A DNA stretch of 64,000 nucleotides. Source: Romanomermis culicivorax (taxonomy: Eukaryota > Nematoda > Enoplea > Mermithida > Mermithidae). The translations under genes and the position numbers were made by a program. The stretch lies in contig CAWUHX010000122.1 in the NCBI GenBank assembly GCA_963922205.1, forward strand, positions 248,001-312,000, written 5' to 3'. Within the stretch, counting starts at the first letter, position 1. Every line of letters begins with the position of its first letter. Shown piece after piece: positions 1-10,939 of this stretch. The notes under the pieces are model-generated. The model did not search any database and was not told where the DNA came from. It worked only from the letters and a program-made list of their open reading frames with translations.

Positions 1-2600
1 TTGCTACAAAAGCTAAGTTTTATGCTCCTAGCACTTATGGTTACTGTGCACACAGGAATTTGGTGAAAGTAATCATTTTTAAAAAAGTAAAAAATTGTGA
101 AATCAAAGTAAAAGTTGTCCTATTGTGAGAAGGGTTTTGTAAAGCTTTTTACACAGAATTATACTTCAAAAGTTACCCAGAGTTGTAAGTTACATGTAAT
201 TTAAAGTCATTAACTTCTTTTGTCAAGATGGGGCAAAATTTTGCCAAAATCAAGAGCTTTTGTTCTGAAATTGGAAAAAAGGCAAAATCAAAATAAAATC
301 ATTTCTGAAAAATAGGGAAATATGAAATTATTTTCACTCCAAAAAATTCCATATAATTTTCATTTCTAAAAATCATTTCTGTCATTGGCCAGATCGAAAA
401 ACGATTAAAATTATTGGTAAAACGGAAGGTGGGACACAATAAAACGGCTCTCTTCTAGTTTCCAGCTGTTGTATGGTTTTCATGATTATATCTATGGTAC
501 TTTTCTGTTGTAAAACATGTTGATTTTGTCAATTTTTGTCACTTTTTCAAAACTTATTTGCAAAAAAACCGACGTTTAGTATTTTGGACTATAGTTGGTC
601 AATATTCGAGAAATATGGCTGAAATTTTGCAGTTTTTATGCCAGATGTTTTATCTATCGACGACAGAAAACCGCATTAAAAAAGCTTCACCCTTTTGGAA
701 ACTATGAGAGTCAATACCGGTCGCCTTTTTTTGGCTCACCCTGTATATCGGTTGGGATGGACGTTTCTATATTTCCCATGAACCCAGAAGACGATTGGAC
801 CAATTTGGGGTTTCTGATTCATTGAGGACGGAAATATGTAACACAAGATTCATAGATGAAATGTAAGAAGACGATAGAATACGCAGAAGAATAATGACAT
901 AAAACGAGCAGAATTCGTAAGGGCAGAAATTATAGGCAGACAGACGGGATAGGGAAAGGGAAGGACAGTGGTCAGTCGGGGAAATTGGAAAAGAAAAGGG
1001 AGCGAAAACCGAATGAAAAATGAACAAGGAAGACGGTTTATAAATGCAAAAAGGGACAAAAAAACTATCATACAAACTGGTCACGTGATGCAATGAAAGC
1101 TAGTAAGTTGGGGCGGAGGTAGCTAGATAGAATAGTGGGAGAAAGAAGTTGAACGATTATGATTCAGAAAATATAACGATGAAAAGTAGAATTAAGAAAG
1201 AAGAAGGCTTTTAGGAAGTTTTAGGTATGGAAATATTTGGCAAAATGGAAGGAAATGATAAGACGAAAAAGTAGAAGTACGACAAAAACAGCTATATTTT
1301 GAGCTAAATATCATAAAACGAATCACAATTATGAAATTTCGCATTGACCGTGCCCGATTGGTACAATCTTGGAATGAATTAGCCCAACCCGTGACCTGTC
1401 TCCAGGCGAGCAAATTATTTGTGCTTGTTTGACGCTGTGCTCGCCGATCAACAAGCAGAAGTATGAACCGGGCTAAAGGGATCGTTATCCCGAATAATGC
1501 ATTTATTCTCGGTATTCCGAACATTTACAATTCTATTTCTCATTCCATCACATTGACTAATTCTCATTATCCCGAATACACTATTTTTTCATGTTTTTGA
1601 TTCTTATTTTGCTCGAACTTTCCCAGAAATTTGTGCAGGGATTAGGCTCAAGCTTAGGCTCGGGCTCAGGATTAGGCTTACGCTTTGGAATTATTCACGT
1701 TCAGTCTAAAGAAAAGTTTTTTCATCGTGAACACTACGAAATATTTGGAATATCGATACATTCGGTATACCGATACACAATCCAACTATCATAGTAACTA
1801 GTTTATTGGGAAGTGCCCTGATGGACAGAGAAAAGAACAATATACTTTCCTGGATAATCGCCAAGCTTGAAAAAAACGGACTAGATTTTTGAGAACTTGG
1901 GTTGAAGTTGGAAAAAATTCACTTTTCTAATATTGGATTTTCATTCTTTCTCATTAAAAAATTTCCCATGTCTGTGAAAAAGTATATTCCGCAGCATCGT
2001 GCATTTTGCCCTTCCCCTGGCATCAACTACAGTAATATTCTCCTATGTGAAAATTATATGCAAATGTAAAGTAAAGGAATGATTAACTAATAGCATTCTA
2101 AATCCCGACCGATCCAAAGCTCCTGCCTCCCACACTAGCTGAAAAATAGCGAGGAAGACACAGAGTCATTTTCAGAACTATAAAGATACCTTAGGTTGGT
2201 TGCACTAATCCAACATGAGGATAATCTCAACATCGGAATTAAATTGATAATCCTCAGTATGAGCTAATCGGAATGTCCAAACTTTAAAAAAAAATGAAAA
2301 ATCGCATTTGAGATTGCATCGCCAAGATGCTTAGGCCGAAGTTTGGAATTTGAATATGACATACCTACTGTGGGGCATAATGGGACTGGAGGACCTTAAA
2401 AAGTGGGTTTTTTGTTTTTTCGGGTGTTTTTGGTGTCCCACCGAGCACCACTTGCAGACAGGGGCGAAATGATAAAAGGCACCCGATAGTTTGCCCCTAT
2501 GCCCGAAATTATGAAAAAACCCGGAGGTTTTGGATATAAGGCGGGGACACGAAATTCGTGGGCCAAGATATTATTGGTTAACGCTATCACGCCACTTATG
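1..2600. other. Intergenic, no gene recognised
   Basis: AT-rich DNA with only short, unconvincing open frames. It contains a telomere-like degenerate repeat near 1.64 kb. The stretch around 1.90-2.01 kb resembles 62.94-63.05 kb and is probably a dispersed repeat. No splice-bounded exon or known domain was seen. Confidence 0.5.
1636..1690 (+). repeat. Degenerate TTAGGC-like hexamer repeat
   Basis: About nine hexamer-like units alternate between TTAGGC, GGCTCA and GGATTA forms and end in GGCTTACGCTTTGG. The same 14-base ending occurs inside the related tract at 31.69 kb. TTAGGC is the nematode telomere unit; this tract is short, degenerate and internal. Confidence 0.5.
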
Positions 2601-2639
2601 ATGATATGGTTCTAATTTAAAGAGCGGCTCGACTTTTCA

Positions 2640-3001
2640 CATGGAGTTATGCCAATGAAACTAAGGAAATACCGGTGCTAGACAAGACGCCTTGTGCCCG
2701 GGGTAAGTTATGCATAGGCGGCGAATGCGTCGATCGCACCGAGGAGACTTACTACGCTCAACCGGAGGTAAATTCGGGTGGCGTCGGCATGGAATGCGAT
2801 TTAGCCAGATCGTGCATCCGCCTGCAGGATAAAATGCTGACCGGCGATATCGCCAAGCAATTCACTACGTGCGCCAAACGCGACTGTAACAAACCCTGTA
2901 AGCCGAATATTGATTTGGGGCAATGGTGCCGATCTTTGCCGGACCCTCATTCAGCCAATCAGATGTGTCACATCAACGCCTACGTTAGAACCACTAAATA
3001 A
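2640..3001 (+). CDS. ADAMTS-like exon: end of disintegrin-like domain plus Cys-rich tail (partial)
   Basis: The open frame runs through a T-P-C-A-R-G-K-L-C-I-G-G-E-C-V motif, which matches the end of the disintegrin-like domain of ADAMTS/reprolysin-type secreted metalloproteases (family consensus DGTPCG-GKWC-GKCV). Another dozen cysteine-containing positions follow before a TAA that overlaps an AATAAA signal (2997-3002). No in-frame ATG precedes the domain, and the frame is closed upstream near 2605, so this is an internal or terminal exon; the 5' border is approximate. No zinc-binding catalytic HExxH motif is in the window. A TSP1-like remnant and another Cys-rich exon follow on the same strand in the usual ADAMTS order, which suggests one gene or its remains. 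Whether it is expressed cannot be told. Confidence 0.5.
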
Positions 3002-3672
3002 AGAAATCGTTTTCTCATCAGCTGGTCATTTTTCACAAGAAACACTGCTTGAAGAGTTTTGCGTTTACAGTACAGTCCTTGTATTTCGAAAGGAGAGACG
3101 CATGAAAAGATCAAACCACGTTGAATCGTGAAAAATCGTAACATTTGTGCCACACTAAAACGAAAATCCTTTATGCGATAAACATTTTCTCGCTTTTTAT
3201 GACTAGGCAGTTGGAAAACGCTGAACCCGCTGAGGTTGTCTCTCTCATTTTAGAATCAATAGATTACAGTAAAAATCGATTGAAAGATATTTTTGATTGT
3301 CAGATTCGGTGGTTTATGAACTTTCACTTCATGATGCCCGAACTTCATCACACGCTTTTGTTTATGATCATTTTGAGAAATATTCTGCCTCTTTCTGACA
3401 AGTGTGTGTTTTTCTATCAATAATAGAATTTTTTATCAATGATTTTTCATAAATTCAAGCCAAATACAAAAATAAAAAACTAAAAGCATACCAATTTGAA
3501 GCTTAAAACAAAGATGATCAAAATATTCAAACTAGTCATTCCGTTGAAAATATATCTGGCCATCATCAAGGACTGCTGACATTTCACATGCCGCACTTCA
3601 TGGTCCATTCTGATTCTCTTCAGAAATGCGTCGAAGTCATTTAATCTTATCTGTGATTTTTCCGTTCAGTGT

Positions 3673-3763
3673 GGCCAGACAAACTGTTCTTCAGCGAAAT
3701 GGCTGTCCGATTTTTGTCTTGCAACAATCCAATGCCCGTCGAAATGGACCCATTATGCTTTAT
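3673..3763 (+). pseudogene. Thrombospondin type-1 (TSP1) repeat remnant
   Basis: The segment starts after a good 3' splice site (polypyrimidine then TTCAG) and ends at a GTACGT donor-like site. Pieces of a TSP1 repeat can be read in different frames: C-G-Q-T then a V-R-x-x-S-C-N-N-P-M-P block like the ADAMTS R-x-C-x-N-P-x-P core, and an N-G-P block at the end. The signature is spread over three frames, so at least two small indels have broken it. It lies between the disintegrin-like exon and the Cys-rich exon, where ADAMTS proteins carry TSP1. It could be chance similarity. Confidence 0.35.
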
Positions 3764-4374
3764 GGTACGTTCACTATCCTCTAAACTTCGTGCATTTGAA
3801 ACGTTTTACCAGCCTATTCTAGTGCCAAACCAAGAAACTTGGGTTACATAAAAAAGAAATTTTCGTGATGATCAAAAGTATAGATAATTATACTTATCCA
3901 CTTTTGACTTGGATAGAAATTTGTCGACTCTAAAGTGCTAGTCGAAAAATATCTACCTTGTATCAGGTTTTTTAATATAATTTTTTTAAGATAATTTTTT
4001 TCAAGATTTATTTATTAATTTTTTTGTTTGAAAAATAGAAACATTTCTTTTTGTTCTGGACGAGAAAATAATTTCCGTGATTGAAGTAATAAACTTACTA
4101 GTTTTTCCGCCTTGAACTTTCGTCAATGGTGTCGCCGCATCAATTAACCCTTTCAGAACAGATGAATTAGTCATTTTTCACGTGAAAATACGGTTATCAG
4201 CATAAATAATAAGCATAATAATATTAATGGGCTGCTAATGGTCTATCGAATGTCTCTTGTATTATTACAGAATAAGGAAGTCTCAGGTGCCGTTTTCCGC
4301 TTTCTACGCTTCACAATCTGATAGATTTGAAAAATATATGGCTTAAGTGAAGCAACAAACTTTGTTTGTTTCAG

Positions 4375-4656
4375 AAATCAAATAACATCAAAAAAGACTT
4401 AACTCGCCAAGGTCAAGCCGATCATATACCCTTCGTCTTATACGAACTGTGCGAAATTTGTGATAAATCAGCCAAACCGCATCCGGCCGCCTGTTATCCT
4501 GATCGTTCATCCGAGCCGGTCATGCAATTTGGCTACCCGTGCGTTTCGGGTACTAAAATGAAAACCTATTGCGCTGGCGACTTATCTTGTGTCGCCACGT
4601 ATAAAGATTCGCCCGAAAGTTACGAAAAGCGGCCGCTCATGACTTGCGACAAGTGA
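4375..4656 (+). CDS. Cys-rich terminal exon, ADAMTS Cys-rich-like (partial)
   Basis: The exon starts after TTTGTTTGTTTCAG and ends in TGA, giving 93 residues. It shows L-C-E-I-C, A-A-C-Y-P-D, G-Y-P-C-V-S-G-T-K, Y-C-A-G-D-L-S-C-V and a final T-C-D-K. The spacing resembles the Cys-rich domain that follows TSP1 in ADAMTS proteins (C-x2-C ... G-x-x-C ... C-x-G-x-C-V), but identity is weak and another secreted Cys-rich family is possible. A close second copy lies inverted at 61676-62080, with nearly all differences conservative, which suggests protein-level constraint or recent duplication. The upstream exon is not certain; a candidate AG follows TATTATTACAG near 4270. Confidence 0.55.
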   Translation, partial: KSNNIKKDLTRQGQADHIPFVLYELCEICDKSAKPHPAACYPDRSSEPVMQFGYPCVSGTKMKTYCAGDLSCVATYKDSPESYEKRPLMTCDK

Positions 4657-4766
4657 ACAACAAATTTGCATACGCTTCCTCGTCACATGACTTAGGAATT
4701 AAAAATGAAGAAGCCCGAAACTTCGCGTCAACATTATTTTAATTAGTTACTAGTTATTTGGATGGT

Positions 4767-4994
4767 TTATAAAGTAGGAAAAATTTGTAATAAAAGCTCA
4801 CAATTCTCAGAAAATATGACACGATATTTGAGATGTTCAACCTCACATTTTGGAGTATATTGACGAACAAAATTAATATCAAACTTATAAAAGACATTCG
4901 TGTGCAGTTTCAAGCACTTATCACAATGGTGATATCGATTCCGCATTCTGTTCAAAAATGGAGTTTCGCGTAGGTACAGTAGTCCAAAAATCAA
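4767..4994 (-). pseudogene. Possible CCCH zinc-finger exon, degenerate copy
   Basis: This frame is homologous to 61315-61509 and lies tail-to-tail with the Cys-rich exon, as its partner does. The C-E-V-E-H-L segment matches the last C-x3-H of a CCCH finger (as in TIS11/MEX-5-type RNA-binding proteins), but the middle cysteine seen in the other copy is Arg here. No ATG-signal peptide arrangement or splice sites could be fixed. It may simply be non-coding DNA carried in the duplication. Confidence 0.25.
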
Positions 4995-5867
4995 AACTTC
5001 CTTTTGCTTGTGAGCATATTATTCAATCTAAAGTCAAATTTTTATAAAATGCCAGTAAATCGAAAAATGACAAAAATTAGTACAACGTCGGCATTTTTGA
5101 AGCAAAGTTTCTCTACGATAGAATTTTTCAATCGAATAAGTGTGTTGAGGGTATTAGAGTATGCCCCAAAAATCTTCGTTCCTGACGTATGGTTTGACAG
5201 AAAATTGTAAAAATAAGTAGGCAACAACCAGTAAACTCTAATCATGTAGACTTAAGAACGGCAAGTTTATATGCCTTGTACAAAAAATATGGAAAATCGT
5301 CAAATATTCGTCAAACACCAGCAAAAGTAAGAAATTCTGTCAGGAGTGTTCAAAGAGATTCTGCCCTGAAGTAAAAGGAAAAATCAGTTTCATGCAAAAA
5401 TACTTGTCCAGCTGTCTTGACGCGACGGCAATAAGTTAAATGTTTGGTTGAAAGGAAAAATTCAATTTGTAAGAATCAGCGTTTTATTGAATTAAGCATT
5501 TGAAAATTGAAATTTTGTTAGTGTTTTTATATTTTGGGTGATATAAGTTCAATCACCTTGGTTAGGGATGGTTCACCGTCCGCATTCGGTATGGTTCTCT
5601 GGAGTATTTTGGTAGTTTCTGGGGTACAAGCTGTTGACTTTTGGTAACTTAGTTTATGATGCAGCGGGTGGAGGATGTGCTCAGTCTGCTAGAGAACTGT
5701 TGCACTGTACTGATCTTTACCAATTGGAATTCTTTTGTGTGGCCCACAGTAATAGTTATGAACAAGGAAAAGGCCTTTTAGTTATCTTTCTGACGTCTTT
5801 TGGACCTTTTCTACTATTTTATCACTGCGACATTTTTGAAATGTTTGACGTACAAATCACTTATGGC

Positions 5868-5903
5868 TTAGATCAGGCTTAGGATCAGGTTTAGACTCAA
5901 TGT
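5868..5903 (+). repeat. Short telomere-like hexamer tract
   Basis: Units GGCTTAGATCAGGCTTAGG and GGTTTAGACTCA follow the same GGCTTA/GATCA theme as the tracts at 1.64 and 31.7 kb, in the same orientation. Only about six units, all diverged. Confidence 0.35.
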
Positions 5904-6011
5904 TTATGATAGAAATTTAATGTAACATAGAGAAAAAATTGTAGAAAATCTGAGCTAAGCAGAGATCTCAATATGGCAAGTTTCATGCTTCATTAAGTTA
6001 AAACGAGCAAT

Positions 6012-6983
6012 TTATCCACGGACACGTATCAATTTGGAAAGCACATTTTTCAGGCCATTCCTGAAGTCACGCAAATTTGCAAACATGAAAACGACAACAA
6101 TGAACGCCTCCATAACTGCTAATGGTGACACGTATACCCCAATTTCAAAAAGAGAATTTTCATCACTGCTGACCAATATCACTGAACTCAGGTTTTGCGC
6201 CAAATTAGTAGAAACGTGCACTAGTCCGGCCGTGGCTAACGTCTTGGTCAATTTTTTTTGCTTATTTGCATTAATGGTGGAAATGCTATCCATAGCTAAT
6301 GTCGGCTTGCGAATGTAGACAATCAAGAAAGAATAAGTGCACACCACCGTAATGTTGACGAGTACAAAAGTGCCAAACTCTACGGGTGTGAAATTATATA
6401 TAAGACTGCGAAATGCGCACAGGGTAACATACTCGTTTTTCGGCGCGGAAAAATTATGCACTATCCAAGCGATCACTGCGGCTATTATAGTAATGGAGAT
6501 TTCGGCAAAAATATAGCTCAAGCGTTTCGCTTTGTAATAGATCGGGTATACAACAGACTGAAACCTATTCAAGGCGATGAAAAAGGTGAGCAAAAGGCTC
6601 ACCAAGGCCAGAGCCTGAGAGCCAACTAAGTTCCAGCATGCTCTGGCTGACATGAATTCATGTCCAGACGTGATGTAATTGTAAAAATGGTAGGCATTTT
6701 GACAGATGTAAAAAGTGGACAGCAATGCTTCGCTTAACATCAGGGCGAAAATTTGAACAATACCTTTGTGCTGCACTGGTTTAAAAAAAATGATTGTCAC
6801 TATCATGGTCGTTGATGCCAGTAAATTTAAAATGGACGTGATTACGTAAAGTATACTACTGTATGAGTGGCGTCGGATTTGATCGTTTGAAGATTCAATC
6901 AGTAATTTTTGAATAGTAGTATTCATCATTATCGTTGAAAAATTCAAGATATTCATTGCTATAAGAATTTTTGTATAGGTCAT
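6012..6983 (-). CDS. Serpentine-type seven-transmembrane receptor (rhodopsin-like)
   Basis: An uninterrupted 323-residue single-exon frame with seven hydrophobic segments at about 44-67, 75-99, 115-138, 157-177, 203-225, 248-270 and 281-302. Cys116 at the top of TM3 and Cys189 in the second extracellular loop fit the class A disulphide. The TM3 end reads A-L-N-R-F-x-S-V-V-Y-P, a variant of the DRY region much like nematode Srsx/Srx-type chemoreceptors. TM7 ends A-N-L-R-D-F-R in place of NPxxY. Two or three N-glycosylation sequons lie in the N-terminus. It acts at the plasma membrane; the ligand is unknown. The ATG lies directly after CCATTTCTAG, which could be a trans-splice or cis-splice acceptor, and an ATATATATA tract is about 30 bp upstream. 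A neuropeptide-receptor assignment cannot be excluded. Confidence 0.8.
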   Translation of the reverse strand: MTYTKILIAMNILNFSTIMMNTTIQKLLIESSNDQIRRHSYSSILYVITSILNLLASTTMIVTIIFFKPVQHKGIVQIFALMLSEALLSTFYICQNAYHFYNYITSGHEFMSARACWNLVGSQALALVSLLLTFFIALNRFQSVVYPIYYKAKRLSYIFAEISITIIAAVIAWIVHNFSAPKNEYVTLCAFRSLIYNFTPVEFGTFVLVNITVVCTYSFLIVYIRKPTLAMDSISTINANKQKKLTKTLATAGLVHVSTNLAQNLSSVILVSSDENSLFEIGVYVSPLAVMEAFIVVVFMFANLRDFRNGLKNVLSKLIRVRG

Positions 6984-6999
6984 CTAGAAATGGAGAGAT

Positions 7000-8585
7000 A
7001 GCAGGTATATATATGTATTGTATCAGGGGCAGGTGGTCATATTGAAGTAAATTTCGTTATTTTCTCATTAGCTTGGTAATGAAGAATAAACAGAATTATG
7101 AAACATAATGTCTTGAACCGCTGTTTCAGCATATCACGTACTTTTTCTCATTTCCAGACTTTGCATTTGCTTATTTTAGATCATGCTTTTGCAACCCAGA
7201 AATTTGTTGAAAAGTTGTTTTCGTGTATGGTTTTACGGTTCCGCACTTTTACGTAAAAAATATATACATTACGTAAAAAATATACAAATGTATACATTTT
7301 TCAAGTTGCATGATATTTTATGAGTAACATCGTAAAACCGTTAAACCATTACGTTTCACGTTTAAAAATTTTGAGGCTTTACAGTTTAACATACAAAAAT
7401 TTGTAAATTTCTTGTGAAAATTTTAAAATTTGTTAATTTTCAGGATTTTATGGTAACACGGTTTTACATATAAAAATTCGTTATATTGTTTGCGAAAATT
7501 TTTTAAGTTTTACGGTTTCACATGTTTTTGATACTTGACAACCTTGCAGTTTTCGATAATTATAAAAATATGTGTATCGCATTGTCCTTTGTTGACTCTT
7601 TTTTTCAACACTTCTCTTTTTGTTGACCATTGCAGGATTTAGAGCATGGTCATCTCAAACCCATGAAAACAATGTTCCATTTTTGATTGCGCCTCGCGTT
7701 TTTTGATACACCAAGCAGACTGCTTTCTGCCTTTAGGACTGTCTCCATCGTTATGACGATTAGACAGAATCAGCCTCTGATTGACTTTTATTGCACTAGC
7801 AGACAATGCACCCCGCCTACCGTGAACCCTCATCTATAAGTCGCGAATTATACTCGAAACAAAGGGTTGTGACTTATACCCGAGGATGACTTATATATGA
7901 AACACCTTTTCAATCAAATTATGCGACTATCACGACGGTTTAGATGCTTTTCGGACATCTGCTACACAATCAAAATTTCAACTAACCGTTTTTTCATTGA
8001 TTTAATATTTTGATGCCGCTCTTTTTTGGCAACATTTACGATTTCCAAACGAATACTTTAAGACACGATTCTTGCGAAGTTCTACCTTCCCTATGATAAG
8101 CTGAAATTTAATCATATCGCAAAAAGATATATTTTGGGTAGTATCGTACGCTGAGTTTCATGATATTACTTGTTTTGCGTAAAAATGAAAATTCACGCGG
8201 CTTCAGTAGGCCAAAGTTTTAAAATTAATGATTCTTTTGCATTTTTCAGTGGTATTGCCACCCGAGCGATATTTCCGGGTTGGGGTGATCTTATTGGATA
8301 AATGAATATTCGTTTTACACAAAGGAGAATAGCCACACCTTTTAAGAGGGTTTAAAAAGTCGAAAACGAGCCATCAAAATTAGATAAATTTTGTTTATGG
8401 GCACTATTGAGTTTATTCCCATCGGATACCGCAGAATTTAATTTTCTTATTTCACAACTGCAAGTTTCAGAGTAAATGTCGACATAACCCAAGTTACTAA
8501 TTTATTTGCTATATTATTCGTGATGTCATATTATAATACCCAGAAGAGTTTTCCTCTTCACATGAAAATAGGCCATGGAAAGACT
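7000..8585. other. Intergenic, AT-rich, no gene recognised
   Basis: The part at 7.24-7.52 kb repeats short ACGTAAAA / ACGGTTTTAC units. A short minus-strand frame at 7.64-7.83 kb has no recognisable domain. The last four bases (GACT, 8582-8585) are the left target duplication of the LTR element. Confidence 0.5.
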
Positions 8586-9480
8586 TGTAACGACCAGATT
8601 TGTGTGAGGTACTTTACTTCTAACCAATCCGTCGATACGGCGGGGACAAATAACGGGACGGGGGCGCGGGCGAACAGCTACAATAACAACGGGGATCGAC
8701 GGTCGCTTGAACATCGACAATAAACACGCTTCGAATTAAAATACGGACGGGGGCCTCGGTTTAAGTTGCTTTCGAATAGTCGGCCGCTTGCAAATGTATA
8801 AAAAGACGGGGCGAGCGCGGAAGTCAAAACGGAAAAACCACAAGAATAAGAACCAGAAAAGATCAAAATCACGCTTTGCTTCTTCTTTTATACGGCGATT
8901 TTGGCCACTCCCTGGGCGTCGCGGGAGGTCGAGCTTCTGTCCATCTTCTTCCGCCAATCGTCGTTTCCTGCTACGCTTTTTATGCTTTCTTAATTACGCC
9001 TCTCTAACGCTTTTCTGGTACCGTATGCTTTCTGTGCTTCACTTGCTTTCTACGGTGGGCTTGGCCACACCTTTGTGCTTCTGTGCATGCTTCCTGTATC
9101 GGTTTCTCTGTATACACATGTTTTGTGGGGCCGCCGCTACCGTTACACTTGAGACTACTGTACGGCGGGGCTTCTACGCATTTTACTGTGTGCAGGTGTT
9201 GTTTACGATTTTTACGGGGGATTACGGTAGCTGTGGAATGTGTAGTTTAGTGTGGGTTCTAGGGGAACAGCTGCCGTTTGTGCAAATTAATTAGGGCGTC
9301 TTAATTGGGCTACCGGGGTGTGAACAGATCAAAATAAAGTACTTCACGTAATTTTGTAGGAATGTTTGGGTGTGAATCCCAGACATCCTTGAGACGATAA
9401 AAATAAAATAATATCTAATAAATGTCTATTACATACAGTATGCTACATATTTACAGTACTGCTTTAGCAGGTACGTTACA
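8586..9480 (-). repeat. 3' LTR of the 9.3 kb element
   Basis: 895 bp copy of the LTR. It directly follows the polypurine tract on the minus strand. A 168-codon plus-strand frame present in both LTRs is antisense to the element and shows no family match. Confidence 0.95.
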
Positions 9481-9494
9481 TTTCCCTCCTTCCG
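9481..9494 (-). other. Polypurine tract
   Basis: CGGAAGGAGGGAAA abuts the TG of the 3' LTR on the minus strand, the expected plus-strand primer for reverse transcription. Confidence 0.75.
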
Positions 9495-9511
9495 GAGTTG
9501 AACGTCCTCGT

Positions 9512-10939
9512 TCAAGGCTTTGGAGGTTGAGGAGGGGTGGGGGTGGATTCGATAGTTGCTGTTCGAGGGTAGAAAGGGGTTGTCTCGTTTACATGCACCG
9601 TAAATGTAATATTCTTATGGGGGTGCTTAAGTGTAACGTTGGGGTACATGAAATTTGTGACTGTATAGGGTCCGTTTTGGCGAGGGAGGAATTTGGGAGT
9701 CAGCCCTTGTTTACACGAATGATTTTTATAAAGAATATGATCACCTGCCTTGTAATGTATGTTCTGAGCATGCTTGTTATACTGACGGGTATAGTGGGCT
9801 TGGGCTTTTTGCAAACTTTTCTGCACGGTTGAGAGTGCTTCTGTAAAATGTGATTTTACACGAAGGGCGTAATCATCTAAATCAACCATGTAGGACGTGG
9901 GGAAAAAATTTAAAGCTGCATCTGACGGCAGATTAGCTTGTCTACCGTGGAGTAATTCAAATGGGGGATATGAAGTGCTATCGTTTTTATGAATGTTGAT
10001 CGAAAAAACGGCGTACGGGAGATAAGTATCCCAATCAGTGTGATTTGAATTGATGTACATGCGGAGACGGGTGGCTAAGGTTTGGTTGCAACGCTCAACT
10101 TCTCCATTGGCAATGGGATGATATGGGGTAGTGTGAATTTTCTGAGTATTGCATAAACTGGTGATCCGTGAGAAGAGATCGGATACAAAATCGGAGCCAC
10201 GATCACAATGGATGATTTTTGGGGACCCATGACGGCAAACAATTTTGGTTACAAATAGCTTGGCAATAGTGGCTGCAGTGATGTCAGGGGTCGGGAATGC
10301 CTCTACATACTTTGTGAAATAATCGATGAAAACGACAATGAAGCGGTTGCCGTCTTCAGTGAGGGGTAACGGTCCCATGCAATCAACGCCAACTCGATCA
10401 AATGGGCCAGTTGGCTGAATTGGTACCAAGTTGGCATGTACTTTGTGCCTAAGAGCTTTCTGTGTCTGGCATGGGTGGCAAGTTTTCCAGTAACGTTTGA
10501 TATCCCGGCTCATTTGGGGCCAAAAATATTTCTGTCTGAGCAAGTGTAAAGTTTTCCTGGCCGCAAAATGGCCTGTGAACTTGCTGTCATGATGTGAGGC
10601 AATGAGATGCTGGACTTGCGACTTGGGAATGTATAGTTTTGCCTGTTTGTCGGCTATACGGAAGAGAATGTTTTGATGCACTGCAAATTTGATCAGGGTA
10701 AGGGGGTGTTTTTGGGCGATTTTTGCTAAAATACTCTTGACAGTTGGGTCAGTGCATTGGAGTTCGGCAAAGTTTTTCTGTTGCTCTTCTTGTTCAGTTG
10801 CTTCGGCTTCCAAAACTGAATTGATAGTTGATATTTCGGGGCGGGTTTCTAATTGCTCAATATCAAAGGATTGCTTTGCTGTCTGTGAGGGGAATCGAGA
10901 AACTGCATCTGCGTTGCGGTTAGCAGTGCCTTTCTTGGG
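9512..10939 (-). CDS. Integrase part of the polyprotein, beyond an in-frame TGA
   Basis: It continues in the same frame as the upstream ORF (the stop and the next open codon are in register). It has an HHCC zinc-binding N-terminus (H-H...C-H-P-C), a catalytic core with G-V-D-C-M-G-P, C-D-R-G-S-D-F and G-E-V-E-R-C-N-Q-T holding all three acidic residues, and a C-terminal GPYTV domain. Integrase inserts the cDNA into the genome. With no ATG soon after the stop, it can only be made by readthrough or not at all in this copy. Confidence 0.9.
   Translation of the reverse strand, partial: PKKGTANRNADAVSRFPSQTAKQSFDIEQLETRPEISTINSVLEAEATEQEEQQKNFAELQCTDPTVKSILAKIAQKHPLTLIKFAVHQNILFRIADKQAKLYIPKSQVQHLIASHHDSKFTGHFAARKTLHLLRQKYFWPQMSRDIKRYWKTCHPCQTQKALRHKVHANLVPIQPTGPFDRVGVDCMGPLPLTEDGNRFIVVFIDYFTKYVEAFPTPDITAATIAKLFVTKIVCRHGSPKIIHCDRGSDFVSDLFSRITSLCNTQKIHTTPYHPIANGEVERCNQTLATRLRMYINSNHTDWDTYLPYAVFSINIHKNDSTSYPPFELLHGRQANLPSDAALNFFPTSYMVDLDDYALRVKSHFTEALSTVQKSLQKAQAHYTRQYNKHAQNIHYKAGDHILYKNHSCKQGLTPKFLPRQNGPYTVTNFMYPNVTLKHPHKNITFTVHVNETTPFYPRTATIESTPTPPQPPKP

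Noticed and set aside
3145..3423. 92-residue plus-strand frame after the ADAMTS-like exon
   Set aside because: No domain, no splice sites, and composition like the surrounding AT-rich DNA.
8788..9294. 168-codon plus-strand frame in both LTRs
   Set aside because: It is antisense to the element, its copies exist only because LTRs are duplicates, its first ATG overlaps the TATA-like site, and it has no domain.
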